In this document: one piece after another, positions 37,493 to 46,779 of the stretch
Position numbering within the stretch: the first letter of the stretch is position 1
How the letters are laid out: every line of letters begins with the position of its first letter
NCBI GenBank assembly: GCA_910577565.1
Contig: CAJTNJ010000001.1
Span: 172,988 to 236,987 of the forward strand
Direction of reading: 5' to 3'
Source of the DNA: an uncultured Oscillospiraceae bacterium
GTDB lineage: Bacteria; Bacillota; Clostridia; Oscillospirales; Ruminococcaceae
DNA: 64,000 bases
Position numbers and translations under genes: made by a program
Notes under the pieces: model-generated
Database searches by the model: none
What the model was told of the DNA's origin: nothing
What the model saw: only the letters and a program-made list of their open reading frames with translations

Positions 37493-39331
37493 TTATTTGT
37501 TATCTCCATCAACATCAGTGTAGTCTACATCAACCACTTTATCATCCGATTCATTGGATGCTGAATCATTTTGTGTGCTATTTTGAGCTTGTTGTTCTTG
37601 TGCTTGTTTGTAGATCTTTTCAGATACAGAATAAACTGCTTGTTGTAATTCCTCTTGTTTTTTCTTTATATCATCAATATTAGTTCCTTTAAGAGCTTCT
37701 TTTAGAGCGTCTATCTTAGGTTTAATTGAAGATGTTTCATCATCTGTGAGTTTATCTTTGGATTCTGATAAAATTTTCTCACTTTGATATACCAACTGAT
37801 CTGCGTTGTTGCGAATTTCAACTTCCTCTTTTTTCTTCTTATCTTCAGCAGCAAATTTCTCAGCTTCCTTAACAGCTTTATCAATTTCTTCATCGCTCAT
37901 GTTGGTTGAAGAAGTAATGGTAATGTTTTGAGCTTTACCAGTACCAAGATCTTTAGCGGAAACATGAACAATTCCGTTAGCGTCTATGTCAAAAGTAACT
38001 TCAATCTGTGGGATTCCACGAGGAGCCGGAGCAATTCCATCAAGTCTGAACATTCCAAGCTGTTTGTTATCGCGGCAGAACTCACGCTCACCTTGATATA
38101 TTGCAATGTCAACAGAAGTTTGACCATCTGCAGCAGTTGTAAATATCTGAGTTTTTTTGGTTGGAATTGTTGTGTTACGCTCAATCATTTTTGCCATAAC
38201 ACCACCTTGAGTTTCAAGTCCAAGTGACAACGGTGTAACATCAAGTAGTAAAAGTCCTTTAACGTCTCCACCCAGAACACCACCTTGAATTGCTGCACCA
38301 ATAGCAACACACTCATCCGGGTTTATCCCTTTAAAAGGTTCTTTATTGAGTTTCTTCTCAACAGCTTCAGAAACAGCTGGAATTCTTGTTGAGCCACCAA
38401 CCATCAAAATCTTGTCTAAATCTGAAGCCGATAGCCCTGCATCTGATAAAGCTTGTTGTACAGGCCCCATAGTTTCTTCAACAAGGTCAGCAGTGAGCTC
38501 ATTAAATTTAGAGCGGCTTAAAGTTAGATCAAGATGTTTAGGACCTGCAGCATCAGCTGTAATAAACGGTTGATTAATATTGGTGCTCATGGTTGAAGAA
38601 AGCTCAATTTTAGCTTTTTCGGCAGCTTCTTTTAACCTTTGCATAGCCATTTTATCAGAAGACAAGTCTATTCCATCAGATTTTTTAAATTCTGCTATAA
38701 TCCAGTCAATGATTCTTTGGTCGAAGTCGTCACCACCAAGTTTGTTGTTGCCGGCAGTTGCAAGAACTTCTTGAACTCCATCTCCCATTTCAATTATTGA
38801 AACATCAAAAGTTCCTCCACCTAGGTCATAAACCATAACCTTTTGGTCATCCTCTTTGTCAACACCATAAGCAAGAGCTGCAGCTGTTGGCTCGTTAATT
38901 ATCCTTTTAACATCAAGACCGGCTATTTTACCAGCATCTTTTGTTGCTTGACGCTGAGAGTCTGAAAAATAAGCAGGCACTGTAATTACAGCTTCAGTAA
39001 CCGGCTCACCTAAATAAGCCTCTGCATCCGCTTTAAGCTTTTGCAATATCATAGCCGATATTTCTTGCGGTGTATAATCCTTACCATCTATTGTTACGCG
39101 GTAATCTGTACCCATATGACGTTTTATAGAACTAATTGTTTTGTCCGGGTTAGTGATTGCCTGTCTTTTAGCAACTTGACCAACCATTCTTTCACCGGTT
39201 TTAGAGAAAGCAACAACAGAAGCAGTAGTTCTAGATCCTTCGGCATTTGGAATTACAACCGCTTCGCCACCTTCCATAACAGATACACAAGAGTTTGTTG
39301 TACCAAGATCGATTCCTATTATTTTACCCAT
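37493..39331 (-). CDS. dnaK: DnaK, Hsp70 chaperone
   Basis: The product has 612 residues. Nucleotide-binding domain starting MGKIIGIDLGTTNSCVSVMEGG, with the phosphate loops IINEPTAAALAYG and YDLGGGTFDVS and the MVGGSTRIP motif, the linker GLLLLDVTPLSLGLE, and the substrate-binding domain and helical lid. The C-terminus ends in a charged tail with VDVDYTDVDGDNK. The N-terminal domain lacks the 24-residue loop of Gram-negative DnaK, consistent with a Firmicute. Start ATG with GGAGG. Between grpE and dnaJ in the HrcA-controlled cluster. Confidence 0.98.
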   Translation of the reverse strand: MGKIIGIDLGTTNSCVSVMEGGEAVVIPNAEGSRTTASVVAFSKTGERMVGQVAKRQAITNPDKTISSIKRHMGTDYRVTIDGKDYTPQEISAMILQKLKADAEAYLGEPVTEAVITVPAYFSDSQRQATKDAGKIAGLDVKRIINEPTAAALAYGVDKEDDQKVMVYDLGGGTFDVSIIEMGDGVQEVLATAGNNKLGGDDFDQRIIDWIIAEFKKSDGIDLSSDKMAMQRLKEAAEKAKIELSSTMSTNINQPFITADAAGPKHLDLTLSRSKFNELTADLVEETMGPVQQALSDAGLSASDLDKILMVGGSTRIPAVSEAVEKKLNKEPFKGINPDECVAIGAAIQGGVLGGDVKGLLLLDVTPLSLGLETQGGVMAKMIERNTTIPTKKTQIFTTAADGQTSVDIAIYQGEREFCRDNKQLGMFRLDGIAPAPRGIPQIEVTFDIDANGIVHVSAKDLGTGKAQNITITSSTNMSDEEIDKAVKEAEKFAAEDKKKKEEVEIRNNADQLVYQSEKILSESKDKLTDDETSSIKPKIDALKEALKGTNIDDIKKKQEELQQAVYSVSEKIYKQAQEQQAQNSTQNDSASNESDDKVVDVDYTDVDGDNK

Positions 39332-39412
39332 GATAAATTACCTCCAAATTATATTAAAAGTTTGTATATTTTATATTTTAAAATTCTAACCTTAACCAAA
39401 AATTAATTATTG

Positions 39413-39991
39413 TCAAGGATTAGCGACTACAACCATAGCATGCCTTATTACATTTTCACCAAGCTTATAACCTTTTTGAAACACTTGACAAATTATATTA
39501 TGACCATAATTATCATCTTCAACGGTATTAATGGCGTTATGACAATTCGGATCAAATGTTTCACCTTCGCTCTTTATTTCTGTCACCCCAATTTTATTTA
39601 ATGTTTCGGTAAATTGAGTAACAATCATTTTAACTCCTTCGCTTAGTTTATCTTCATTTTCTGACGCTTTCAAAGCGCGCTCAAGATTATCAAATATCGA
39701 AAGAAAAGGCAATATGCAATCAGCTTTGGCTGACTCATAAAGTTCTTCTTTTTCTCGAATTGTGCGTTTGCGGTAGTTGTCAAATTCAGCTTTTAGTCTA
39801 AGATCTTTATCTTTTAAATCGGCAATATTTTCGTTAAGCTCTTCAATCTGATTTATGAGTTTATCTATTTCAGTCAAATTATCATTTTCGTTTTCTTCTA
39901 TAGCTTCATTCTCAGCATTATCGTCAATTTGTGCTTCTTCGATGTTTTCAATCTCGTCATTCTGCTCATTTATCGTCTGTTGTTCACTCAT
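39413..39991 (-). CDS. grpE: GrpE, DnaK nucleotide exchange factor
   Basis: The product has 192 residues. An acidic, Glu/Asn-rich N-terminal tail (about 1-45) and a long coiled-coil helix precede the DNYRKRTIREKEELYESAKAD segment and the C-terminal beta domain with EGETFDPNCHNAI and GYKLGENVIRHAMVVVA, the conserved GrpE ending. I chose ATG 39991, which has a GGAAGGGGAG site and overlaps the hrcA stop by eight bases; an in-frame start nine codons upstream lies in hrcA without a site. Coupled to hrcA. Confidence 0.95.
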   Translation of the reverse strand: MSEQQTINEQNDEIENIEEAQIDDNAENEAIEENENDNLTEIDKLINQIEELNENIADLKDKDLRLKAEFDNYRKRTIREKEELYESAKADCILPFLSIFDNLERALKASENEDKLSEGVKMIVTQFTETLNKIGVTEIKSEGETFDPNCHNAINTVEDDNYGHNIICQVFQKGYKLGENVIRHAMVVVANP

Positions 39992-41024
39992 TGTCAAACT
40001 CCCCTTCCTTGACTTCATTAAGCATATTGTTAATTATATTAGTTACACTTTTTGAAAAATATGAAACATAAGGTATAATTTTTTGATAGTCAAGCCTAAT
40101 TGGACCAATTACACCAAACGATCCAAACGGTTCTTCATTGCCATATTTTGAAACTATAAGACTTGAATTGCCGATGGCGAAAGTATCATTTTCCTTACCA
40201 AACACTACATTTATCCCTGAAAATGCACCGGATAGGATATTTTCCAGTTGATCTTTGGTTGATAAAAACTCTACTAGTTCTTCAGCTCTTAAACTATCAT
40301 ATTTTAATAGCTTATTCTCCCCTTTTAAATTAACCTGTTTGCGAGATATCTCGTCTGAAATTTCATATAATGTATAAAGAAGTGGGGAAAGACTTAACAT
40401 ATAATTCCCCATGGCAGCTGATAGATTTTTAAGAGTTTTTGGTGTTAATGAATCTACAGCAACACCTTTAAGATTTTCATTTATGATATTCTCAAAAAAT
40501 TCAATTTGCTCATCTGTGATGTCAAATTGCATGCGGCATATCTTGTTTTTGATTTTTCCTGAAGAAGTTATAAGCAAAACGGCATATAATCTTCTGCCTG
40601 TAGGAATTACCTCTACTTTTGAAATTACAGTAAACTTTGGATTGTGAGTTGAAACAGCTGCAAGACCGGTTACTTCGGACAAAGCAGTCACTGCATTTTC
40701 CATAACAGCTGAAATTGAACTTGTGTCTTCATTTATCAAATTATCTATTTTTTCTTTCATTTCCTCGCTTAAGTCCGATGGTTTCATAAGCCGATTTATA
40801 TACATTCTAAAGCCGATATAAGTTGGTATCCTTCCTGCAGAAGTATGTGGTTGTTCCAAAAATCCCAGTTTTTCAAGCTCAGCCATATCGTTTCTGACTG
40901 TTGCGGAAGAAACCACATTATTAAGATTTGAACAAACCGCAGCGCTTCCAACAGGTTCGCCGGTTTTAATATATAAGTCAACTATGTGTTCTAGAATTTG
41001 CAAACGCCTTTCGTCGCTTTTCAT
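39984..41024 (-). CDS. hrcA: HrcA, heat-shock repressor
   Basis: The product has 346 residues. The N-terminal winged helix (LQILEHIVDLYIKTGEPVGS, then SSATVRNDMAELEKLGFLEQPHTSAGRIPT) is nearly canonical. It represses the dnaK and groE operons by binding CIRCE and needs GroEL for activity. Start ATG 41024 with GAGGTG nine bases upstream; the in-frame GTG at 41036 overlaps that site. A perfect CIRCE lies 39 bp upstream, so hrcA is autoregulated and controls grpE-dnaK-dnaJ in the same cluster. Confidence 0.97.
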   Translation of the reverse strand: MKSDERRLQILEHIVDLYIKTGEPVGSAAVCSNLNNVVSSATVRNDMAELEKLGFLEQPHTSAGRIPTYIGFRMYINRLMKPSDLSEEMKEKIDNLINEDTSSISAVMENAVTALSEVTGLAAVSTHNPKFTVISKVEVIPTGRRLYAVLLITSSGKIKNKICRMQFDITDEQIEFFENIINENLKGVAVDSLTPKTLKNLSAAMGNYMLSLSPLLYTLYEISDEISRKQVNLKGENKLLKYDSLRAEELVEFLSTKDQLENILSGAFSGINVVFGKENDTFAIGNSSLIVSKYGNEEPFGSFGVIGPIRLDYQKIIPYVSYFSKSVTNIINNMLNEVKEGEFDNE

Positions 41025-41062
41025 AGATTTTAACACCTCAGTTCACGACGAGTTATAACATT

Positions 41063-41089
41063 TTAGCACTCATGATCCATGAGTGCTAA
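41063..41089. promoter_or_regulatory. CIRCE operator (HrcA binding site)
   Basis: TTAGCACTC (41063-41071), nine-base spacer, GAGTGCTAA (41081-41089): an exact match to the CIRCE consensus. It sits immediately downstream of the -10 of the hrcA promoter. Confidence 0.98.
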
Positions 41090-41093
41090 ATAT

Positions 41094-41122
41094 AATATAC
41101 CACTATTTTCATTTAATGTCAA
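41094..41122 (-). promoter_or_regulatory. Sigma-A promoter of the hrcA operon
   Basis: Minus strand -35 TTGACA (41122-41117), 17-bp spacer, -10 TATATT (41099-41094). Transcription would start within or beside CIRCE, so HrcA binding blocks initiation. Confidence 0.85.
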
Positions 41123-41215
41123 TAGATTGTTAAAAATTTTTTTAAAATTATTACAAGTTTTTGTTTTAATTATTGTTATTTTATTATTATAACAAATTGA
41201 AAAATTATAAGTTAA

Positions 41216-42217
41216 TTAATTATTTACAAATTCCATATTCAACCAAGGTATATCTGATTGATTTGCTGTATAAATGGCAGGTATGCCATTCATCATAAGA
41301 TAGTAAGACTTATTTACAGTGCTGTCTTGTGCATTATCATCATATATATTGTGCGCGTATTGTTTTGAGTTTGATATATCACCTATTTTGAATTCATATG
41401 TTTCTCCATTAATTACATATTTAATTTCAGCTTTAGGCGAATTTAATTTGCACAAATCAATTGCAGCATCAGTTGGGTTAACTTCATAAAGACTTTCTGC
41501 TGCTAGTGAAAAAGGAGCATTTTTGAGTTGATTTTTTGCATCTGCACTCAGGGTAACTTCAGAAGGACTAACTATATTTAAATCACCGTTTGCATCGGCT
41601 ATTAGTTCTATCGGCTCGCTTAAATCTTGTCTTTTTACAGTGCAGCTGGTTATGCCACCACTTATCCAGTTGCCATCATCGTCGATTGTTCTCATAGAAT
41701 ATGGTATAAGAATTAGTGATGCATAATCAGAAATTCCCCTAAGAAAAGGATTAACATTTGGTATGGAAATTAGACCTATTTGGTTAGAATCTTCTTTTAA
41801 GCAATAATATGCCGTATTGCTAACGTTAGCGTTGCCAATTTTTATTGTTGTCTGCTTATCACCAAAATCATTTGTTACAACAATGCTCGGGTTTTCTAAA
41901 CCATAATCATCCAAAGAAGTTTTTGGCTCAAAAATATGTTCTGCAAAAAGGCTTTTAGCTGCACTGAATAGTGAATAGCAAAAAGACTCGTTTATAGGAA
42001 TATTTTCTAAACTACTTACTACCCACTTATCTGAATCTTTATATACCGTAAAATTGTTTGCTCCGTTTTTGACAGTGACTTTCACCGGCATCTCTTGGTT
42101 TTCATAATATATAGTTTTATCTTCTTCAACTTTTGGAAAACAGATAAGGAAAATTAACAAAGCAATCATTGATAGAAGTATTAAAAGCGAAATCGTTATT
42201 ATTTTTTTATTATTCAT
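41216..42217 (-). CDS. DUF4340 domain protein of the Gld-like ABC cluster
   Basis: The product has 333 residues. One N-terminal membrane span (ITISLLILLSMIALLIFLICF, about 6-26) is followed by an extracytoplasmic domain of beta-rich repeats: NNFTVYKDSDKWVV, then SLDDYGLENPSIVV and KIGNANVSNTAYYCL. The YGLxxP and IG segments fit DUF4340, a family of unknown function usually next to GldA/F/G-like transporters. It begins seven bases after the GldG-like gene and is probably the last gene of that operon. No enzyme motif is visible. Likely a membrane-tethered accessory protein working outside the cell. Confidence 0.85.
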   Translation of the reverse strand: MNNKKIITISLLILLSMIALLIFLICFPKVEEDKTIYYENQEMPVKVTVKNGANNFTVYKDSDKWVVSSLENIPINESFCYSLFSAAKSLFAEHIFEPKTSLDDYGLENPSIVVTNDFGDKQTTIKIGNANVSNTAYYCLKEDSNQIGLISIPNVNPFLRGISDYASLILIPYSMRTIDDDGNWISGGITSCTVKRQDLSEPIELIADANGDLNIVSPSEVTLSADAKNQLKNAPFSLAAESLYEVNPTDAAIDLCKLNSPKAEIKYVINGETYEFKIGDISNSKQYAHNIYDDNAQDSTVNKSYYLMMNGIPAIYTANQSDIPWLNMEFVNN

Positions 42218-42223
42218 AGCAAT

Positions 42224-43684
42224 TTATCTACGCTTTCTGCGATAACAAACAACAAAACCTACAATAGCTATGGCAATTGGAATAACGGCTATAAACAAAA
42301 ATCCAATAATAGCAGCCTGTGTCATATTAATTCCAAGCGGAGGATATGACATTGATTTTGGCAGGATTGTAATTTTGCTTTTATGGTCAGCAGTTTCACC
42401 AAAAGCACTCAATATTAATTCACCGTTTCCATAAGTTGGCGTATCAATAGCTGCAAGCATTTGAATATTAGAGAATGCAGTTACTTTTGTGGTTTTTTGA
42501 TCATTTACCTTTTTTTGTGCTCCAATTGCAAGAGCAAAAGAAGATTTTTTAGCACTGTGATAATCAAAATTTGGATCATCCGATGGCCAAAGAGCACATG
42601 TATCGCTTGTTTGAAAAATATCAGTTTGAAGATTAAGGTCATTTACTTGTTCAATATGCATCGGCCTGCATGCGTTCACTATTATTGGCAATTTATCATT
42701 AGATATATTTTCTGTATATTCATTGTATTCATCAGCAAAAGCGTAGAAAGACAACATAGAATTTCCCGCTATATTATTTGTACTTGTTTCAATGACAGTT
42801 CCACTTGTGAACGCTATGCCGTAACTTTTTAACAGTGATTCAAGATTTGGAAGTGAAGGTTGAGTTGAAGAAGCAAAATAAACAAGAGCTCCACCTTTGT
42901 TTAAATAAGCAGTCAATTTTTGGATATCTTCGTCGGTATAATCTACAGTTGGACTGTTTATCATTATAAGCTCAGTTTCATCTGGTATACCATTTGTTAT
43001 TAAGTTTATATTATTAAGCTTGTATCCGTTGTCTTCAAGATATTTGCTTATTGACGATATGTCAAGCTCCGAGTGTCCGTTAATTACAGCAGTTCTAACG
43101 GGGTTTTGTCCGGAAATAAATTCCAGTGCGTGTGCAATACTCGATTCTACATTAGAGGTTACTTGCGTCGTTTGTCCCATGTTGTTGTATGATTGTGAAA
43201 ACATGGAAGATGGAGAAAGAAATTGAGCATTATTTTCATTGTCAACAACCAATATACCGCCCGTAGTAATTGATAGATTTGAATATGTGGAAGCAAAGTT
43301 TGGGTTTTCATCTAAGTCAACAAATTCTAATTTTATACTTTCACTTTGAGCAGCTATATTTTTAGCAACATTATATATTTGTATTGAATAAGGAGAATTG
43401 TTTTTTAATGAATCCTCTTTGTCCAACAGAATTATTTTTGTCTGTTTTTGATAGTCTTTTAAAAATGACTTTGTTTGATCTGAAATATCGTATATTTGAT
43501 TATATGATAGATCTATTTGAAGATTATATCTGTTGATTAAAATGGATGCTACTATATTAACAAGAAAAACTATTGATATAAAAACAGCAATAAAAATAGC
43601 TGATAAACTTCCATACTTAAATTGTTTTTTTGCAAAACAAGATTTAATTTTGTTTTTAGATTTTTCTTTATTTATGTTTTTCAT
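42224..43684 (-). CDS. GldG-family ABC transporter auxiliary protein
   Basis: The product has 486 residues. N-terminal membrane span (LSAIFIAVFISIVFLVNIVASILI, about 28-51) followed by the typical opening of the family, NRYNLQIDLSYNQIYDISDQTKSFLKDYQ, where cargo-independent rod/thioredoxin-like folds are predicted. A large outside domain (DUF4350-like; INSPTVDYTDEDIQKLTAYLNKGGALVYFA) and a C-terminal membrane span (AAIIGFLFIAVIPIAIAIVGFVVCY) ending in basic residues follow. Related proteins in Bacteroidetes support gliding; in Clostridia the role is unknown. Lies between the permease and DUF4340 genes. Confidence 0.87.
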   Translation of the reverse strand: MKNINKEKSKNKIKSCFAKKQFKYGSLSAIFIAVFISIVFLVNIVASILINRYNLQIDLSYNQIYDISDQTKSFLKDYQKQTKIILLDKEDSLKNNSPYSIQIYNVAKNIAAQSESIKLEFVDLDENPNFASTYSNLSITTGGILVVDNENNAQFLSPSSMFSQSYNNMGQTTQVTSNVESSIAHALEFISGQNPVRTAVINGHSELDISSISKYLEDNGYKLNNINLITNGIPDETELIMINSPTVDYTDEDIQKLTAYLNKGGALVYFASSTQPSLPNLESLLKSYGIAFTSGTVIETSTNNIAGNSMLSFYAFADEYNEYTENISNDKLPIIVNACRPMHIEQVNDLNLQTDIFQTSDTCALWPSDDPNFDYHSAKKSSFALAIGAQKKVNDQKTTKVTAFSNIQMLAAIDTPTYGNGELILSAFGETADHKSKITILPKSMSYPPLGINMTQAAIIGFLFIAVIPIAIAIVGFVVCYRRKRR

Positions 43685-43693
43685 TTCTTCACC

Positions 43694-44398
43694 TCAACTC
43701 CAACGTTTCTTTTCGAGTACGCGCATAGTTAAAAACAAGAAAACTACAATAATGCTTAAAAAATATAATAAGTCAGATATATTCAAAATGCCTAAAACAA
43801 GGTTATTGTAGCGTTCAATCATAGATAGATTGTTAAGTATTGTTTTTAACCAATCAAAGGGCATATAATTTGACAATGTATTTATATATATGAATAGTAA
43901 AAAAACACCAAATGAGCTAAACGCAGCTATGACTTGGCTTTTTGTAATTGATGAAATGAAAAGGCCTATAGAAATTAACGAAGCCCCCAAAAGAATAATA
44001 CCTAACATACAACCAATAATCAAACTAATCGTAACGCTTGCAAATAGTGATACAACAAATATATATATTAAAGTTATTGATATGGTAATTAGATACATTA
44101 AAAGTGCTGAAAAGTATTTGCCGAGCACAATTGAAAAGAGTGTGGTAGGTGATGAAAACAACAATTGATCGGTGTTTGATTTATATTCTTCGCTAAACAG
44201 CCTCATGGTTAAAATAGGAGTTAAAAGCAAAATTATCATAAATATTGATTGAAATAGATTTGAAATGTTTGATGTGTTTTGGATTATCACTGATGAAAAG
44301 AAGAAAAAAGCTGAAATTACAATGAAAATGGTTAAAAATATATAACCTATCGGAGTAAAGAAATAATTTCGAATTTCTTTGCGTAATACTGAATTCAT
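43694..44398 (-). CDS. ABC-2 type transporter permease (GldF-like)
   Basis: The product has 234 residues with six predicted membrane spans. The opening NSVLRKEIRNYFFTPIGYIFLTIFIVISAFFFF is the classic GldF/ABC-2 start, and FQSIFMIILLLTPILTMRLFSEEYKSNTDQLL matches the conserved cytoplasmic loop of the family. It should form the membrane pore driven by the ATPase encoded just upstream (44416-45405). Start ATG with GGAGGG. The substrate is unknown. Confidence 0.9.
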   Translation of the reverse strand: MNSVLRKEIRNYFFTPIGYIFLTIFIVISAFFFFSSVIIQNTSNISNLFQSIFMIILLLTPILTMRLFSEEYKSNTDQLLFSSPTTLFSIVLGKYFSALLMYLITISITLIYIFVVSLFASVTISLIIGCMLGIILLGASLISIGLFISSITKSQVIAAFSSFGVFLLFIYINTLSNYMPFDWLKTILNNLSMIERYNNLVLGILNISDLLYFLSIIVVFLFLTMRVLEKKRWS

Positions 44399-44415
44399 TT
44401 ATACCCTCCTTGTTA

Positions 44416-45405
44416 TCAATTAACTGCTATTGATTCGGAATTTTCTATTAAATTAAGGAAAACTTGCTCAAGTGTTGTAGCATTATCTTTAAAATAAAGA
44501 ATAGGAATTTCATTTTTCATAAGAGCGTTTGAGATATCTAAAGCTATATCATCATCGATAAGCGGAGTAATTTCAAGCTCAATTATATCTTTACAGGTAG
44601 TAGTTATTTTTGTAATGGATAATTTATCGGATAGATCTTTTAAAGAATTTAATACTTCTTTCTCGCTTTCGCAACTTACGCGAAGTGTATAATTGAGATT
44701 TTTAGTTGTTGATTTAATAAGATTTTCTTCTGTATCGTCAGCTATGATCTTGCTCTTGTTAATAATAATTATCCTATCGCAGATTGCTTGGATTTCGGAC
44801 AAAATGTGAGTAGACAAAATTACTGTACGATCTTTTGCAAATGATTTTATGAGATTTCTGGTTTGAACAATCTGTGAAGGATCTAATCCAGAAGTGGGTT
44901 CGTCAAGTATCAATACATCAGGCTCTCCTAAAAGTGATTGGGCTATTCCCACTCTTTGTCGATATCCTTTTGAAAGCTGACCGATTAATTTGTTTGAGTA
45001 ATTAGTAATCTGACACAAATCACATACATTTTGTATTTGGTCTTTATAATTTTTAATCTTTTTAAGACCACAAACAAATTTTAGATATTCTTTAACTGTC
45101 ATATTATCATAAAGTGGTGGCCGTTCAGGTAAATATCCAATGCATTTTTTTGCAGCTTCAGGATTATGAAGAATATCGTTACCGGCAATTTTAACTTCGC
45201 CGCATGTTGAAGAAAGACAACCTGTTAAAATATTCATAGTTGTTGTTTTCCCTGCGCCGTTGGGACCTAAAAACCCTACTATTTCTCCTTTTTTTACAGA
45301 AAACGAAATGTCCTTTATAGCAGTTAAATTGTTATAAATTTTAGTCACATTATTCATTTGAACTACATATTCAGACAAACCTTTATTTTCATTTGTTTTA
45401 TTCAA
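44416..45405 (-). CDS. ABC transporter ATP-binding protein (GldA/CcmA-like)
   Basis: The product has 329 residues. Walker A GFLGPNGAGKTTTMN (about 42-56), Q-loop region YLPERPPLYDNMT, signature LSKGYRQRVGIAQ, Walker B VLILDEPTSGLDPSQ and the H-loop VILSTHILSE are all intact. The C-terminal about 100 residues form the extra domain common in drug/lipid ABC-2 ATPases. First gene of a four-gene operon (ATPase, permease, GldG-like, DUF4340) on the minus strand. Start ATG with AAAGGAGA. Confidence 0.95.
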   Translation of the reverse strand: MNKTNENKGLSEYVVQMNNVTKIYNNLTAIKDISFSVKKGEIVGFLGPNGAGKTTTMNILTGCLSSTCGEVKIAGNDILHNPEAAKKCIGYLPERPPLYDNMTVKEYLKFVCGLKKIKNYKDQIQNVCDLCQITNYSNKLIGQLSKGYRQRVGIAQSLLGEPDVLILDEPTSGLDPSQIVQTRNLIKSFAKDRTVILSTHILSEIQAICDRIIIINKSKIIADDTEENLIKSTTKNLNYTLRVSCESEKEVLNSLKDLSDKLSITKITTTCKDIIELEITPLIDDDIALDISNALMKNEIPILYFKDNATTLEQVFLNLIENSESIAVN

Positions 45406-45450
45406 AACTCAAGTCTCCTTTCCGTTTTTAAATTACTTTGAATGAATAAG

Positions 45451-45480
45451 TAGGGTTAACCAAATATAAAGTTAACCCTA
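45451..45480. terminator. Perfect hairpin between DUF1015 gene and ABC operon
   Basis: TAGGGTTAAC (45451-45460), ten-base loop, GTTAACCCTA (45471-45480). It lies downstream of the DUF1015 stop and just upstream of the ABC ATPase start. There is no long U-tract on the minus strand, so it may be an operator rather than a terminator. Confidence 0.5.
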
Positions 45481-45519
45481 TTAAATTTATAATATAAATG
45501 TTAGTTTAAATTTAAACAT

Positions 45520-46779
45520 TTACTTCTTCATTTCCAATGGATAAAACACAAGGCCTGTAGTTGGTTTTGGAAAGAAAAGAGTGCTCTTGTGAGGCATATT
45601 CTCTCTATTATCTGCAACTTCTATAATTTCATTCATACGGGTAGCGCTTAAAAACACCGCAAAACAAGCATCACCATTATCAACGGCATCACGCGTTTTG
45701 ATAGCTGATTGATTATAGCTTATTTGTTCTGGATTTAGAGATAATATTTTGTTAAATAGCAGTTCATGCAAAACTGTTACATCAAGATTACGATAAGCAC
45801 TACTTTTATCACATATTGTTTTCATTATTTCGTTATTTTCTAGAACAAAAACTTTATATTCACCGTCGATATATATTCCAAAAGCATTTTTATTCTCACG
45901 GCGATATCCAAACATAGTATTTCGCATTGATTTTAAAGTTTGACAGTTAATTATATCAAAGTATTTTGCAGCTTTTTCTAAAATTTCATTGCTGTCAAAC
46001 ATTTCAATATTTGAAACAAGTCTGTGAGTTGGGAGGACAGTAAGAGCAGGATCATTTTGTCTTACAAGCAAAGCCATTACATAATTGGCAGGATTGTCTT
46101 TTTCAATTTCTTTATCTTTTTCTAATTTATCCCTATAAGCACATGCTGTAGCGAAACGATGGTGTCCGTCAGCTATGTAGTATGTTTTGTTATTAAACAA
46201 TTGTTCTAATTTTTTAATTGTTTCTTCATCGCTTATCTCCCAAATTTTGTGGGTTACATTGTTTTGTTTTGCTTTAGCTATATAGTGAGATCTGACAATA
46301 CTTGAAATGATATCCGAGGTTAAATTATCATCATCTTGATATAAAGCACAAATTGGACTGAACTCACATTTTGCAGTGCTAAATAATTCCATGCGATCAG
46401 ACTTGTGTTTTTCAAAAGTGTTTTCATGAGTGCGAATATAGTCTTCATCGTTTTTTGGAAGTTTCAATCCACCTATTATGCCTTTCATACAATATGTTTC
46501 ATTTTCTATTTTATAATAAGCTTCATAAAGATATAGTGAAGGCTTTTCAGAAAAAGTCAATATTTCGTCTTTAATCCATTTATCAAGCAATTCTTTTGCA
46601 TCTTCATAAGATTCTGGCGCTTCAAGATTCACCGCATTATACTTACTTTTTGATTCAAGTTCTAATTTTAATTCATTAGAAATCATATCATATGGTGGAC
46701 AAACAACTTTAGATACATTATTTGATTTTGCAACTTTATTAGTGTAACACAAACCGTGAAATGGCATAACAATACTCAT
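45520..46779 (-). CDS. DUF1015 family protein
   Basis: The product has 419 residues. It matches the DUF1015 (YP-family) pattern: an N-terminal PFHGLCYTNK...VVCPPYDMIS, NAVNLEAPES, a central YIADGHHRFATACAYRD motif with two histidines, and later PTHRLVSN and FFPKPTTGLVFYPL. These proteins are widespread in anaerobes, often near serine/amino-acid genes, but the activity is not established. Soluble, no signal or membrane span. Monocistronic here, start ATG with GGAGG. Confidence 0.88.
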   Translation of the reverse strand: MSIVMPFHGLCYTNKVAKSNNVSKVVCPPYDMISNELKLELESKSKYNAVNLEAPESYEDAKELLDKWIKDEILTFSEKPSLYLYEAYYKIENETYCMKGIIGGLKLPKNDEDYIRTHENTFEKHKSDRMELFSTAKCEFSPICALYQDDDNLTSDIISSIVRSHYIAKAKQNNVTHKIWEISDEETIKKLEQLFNNKTYYIADGHHRFATACAYRDKLEKDKEIEKDNPANYVMALLVRQNDPALTVLPTHRLVSNIEMFDSNEILEKAAKYFDIINCQTLKSMRNTMFGYRRENKNAFGIYIDGEYKVFVLENNEIMKTICDKSSAYRNLDVTVLHELLFNKILSLNPEQISYNQSAIKTRDAVDNGDACFAVFLSATRMNEIIEVADNRENMPHKSTLFFPKPTTGLVFYPLEMKK

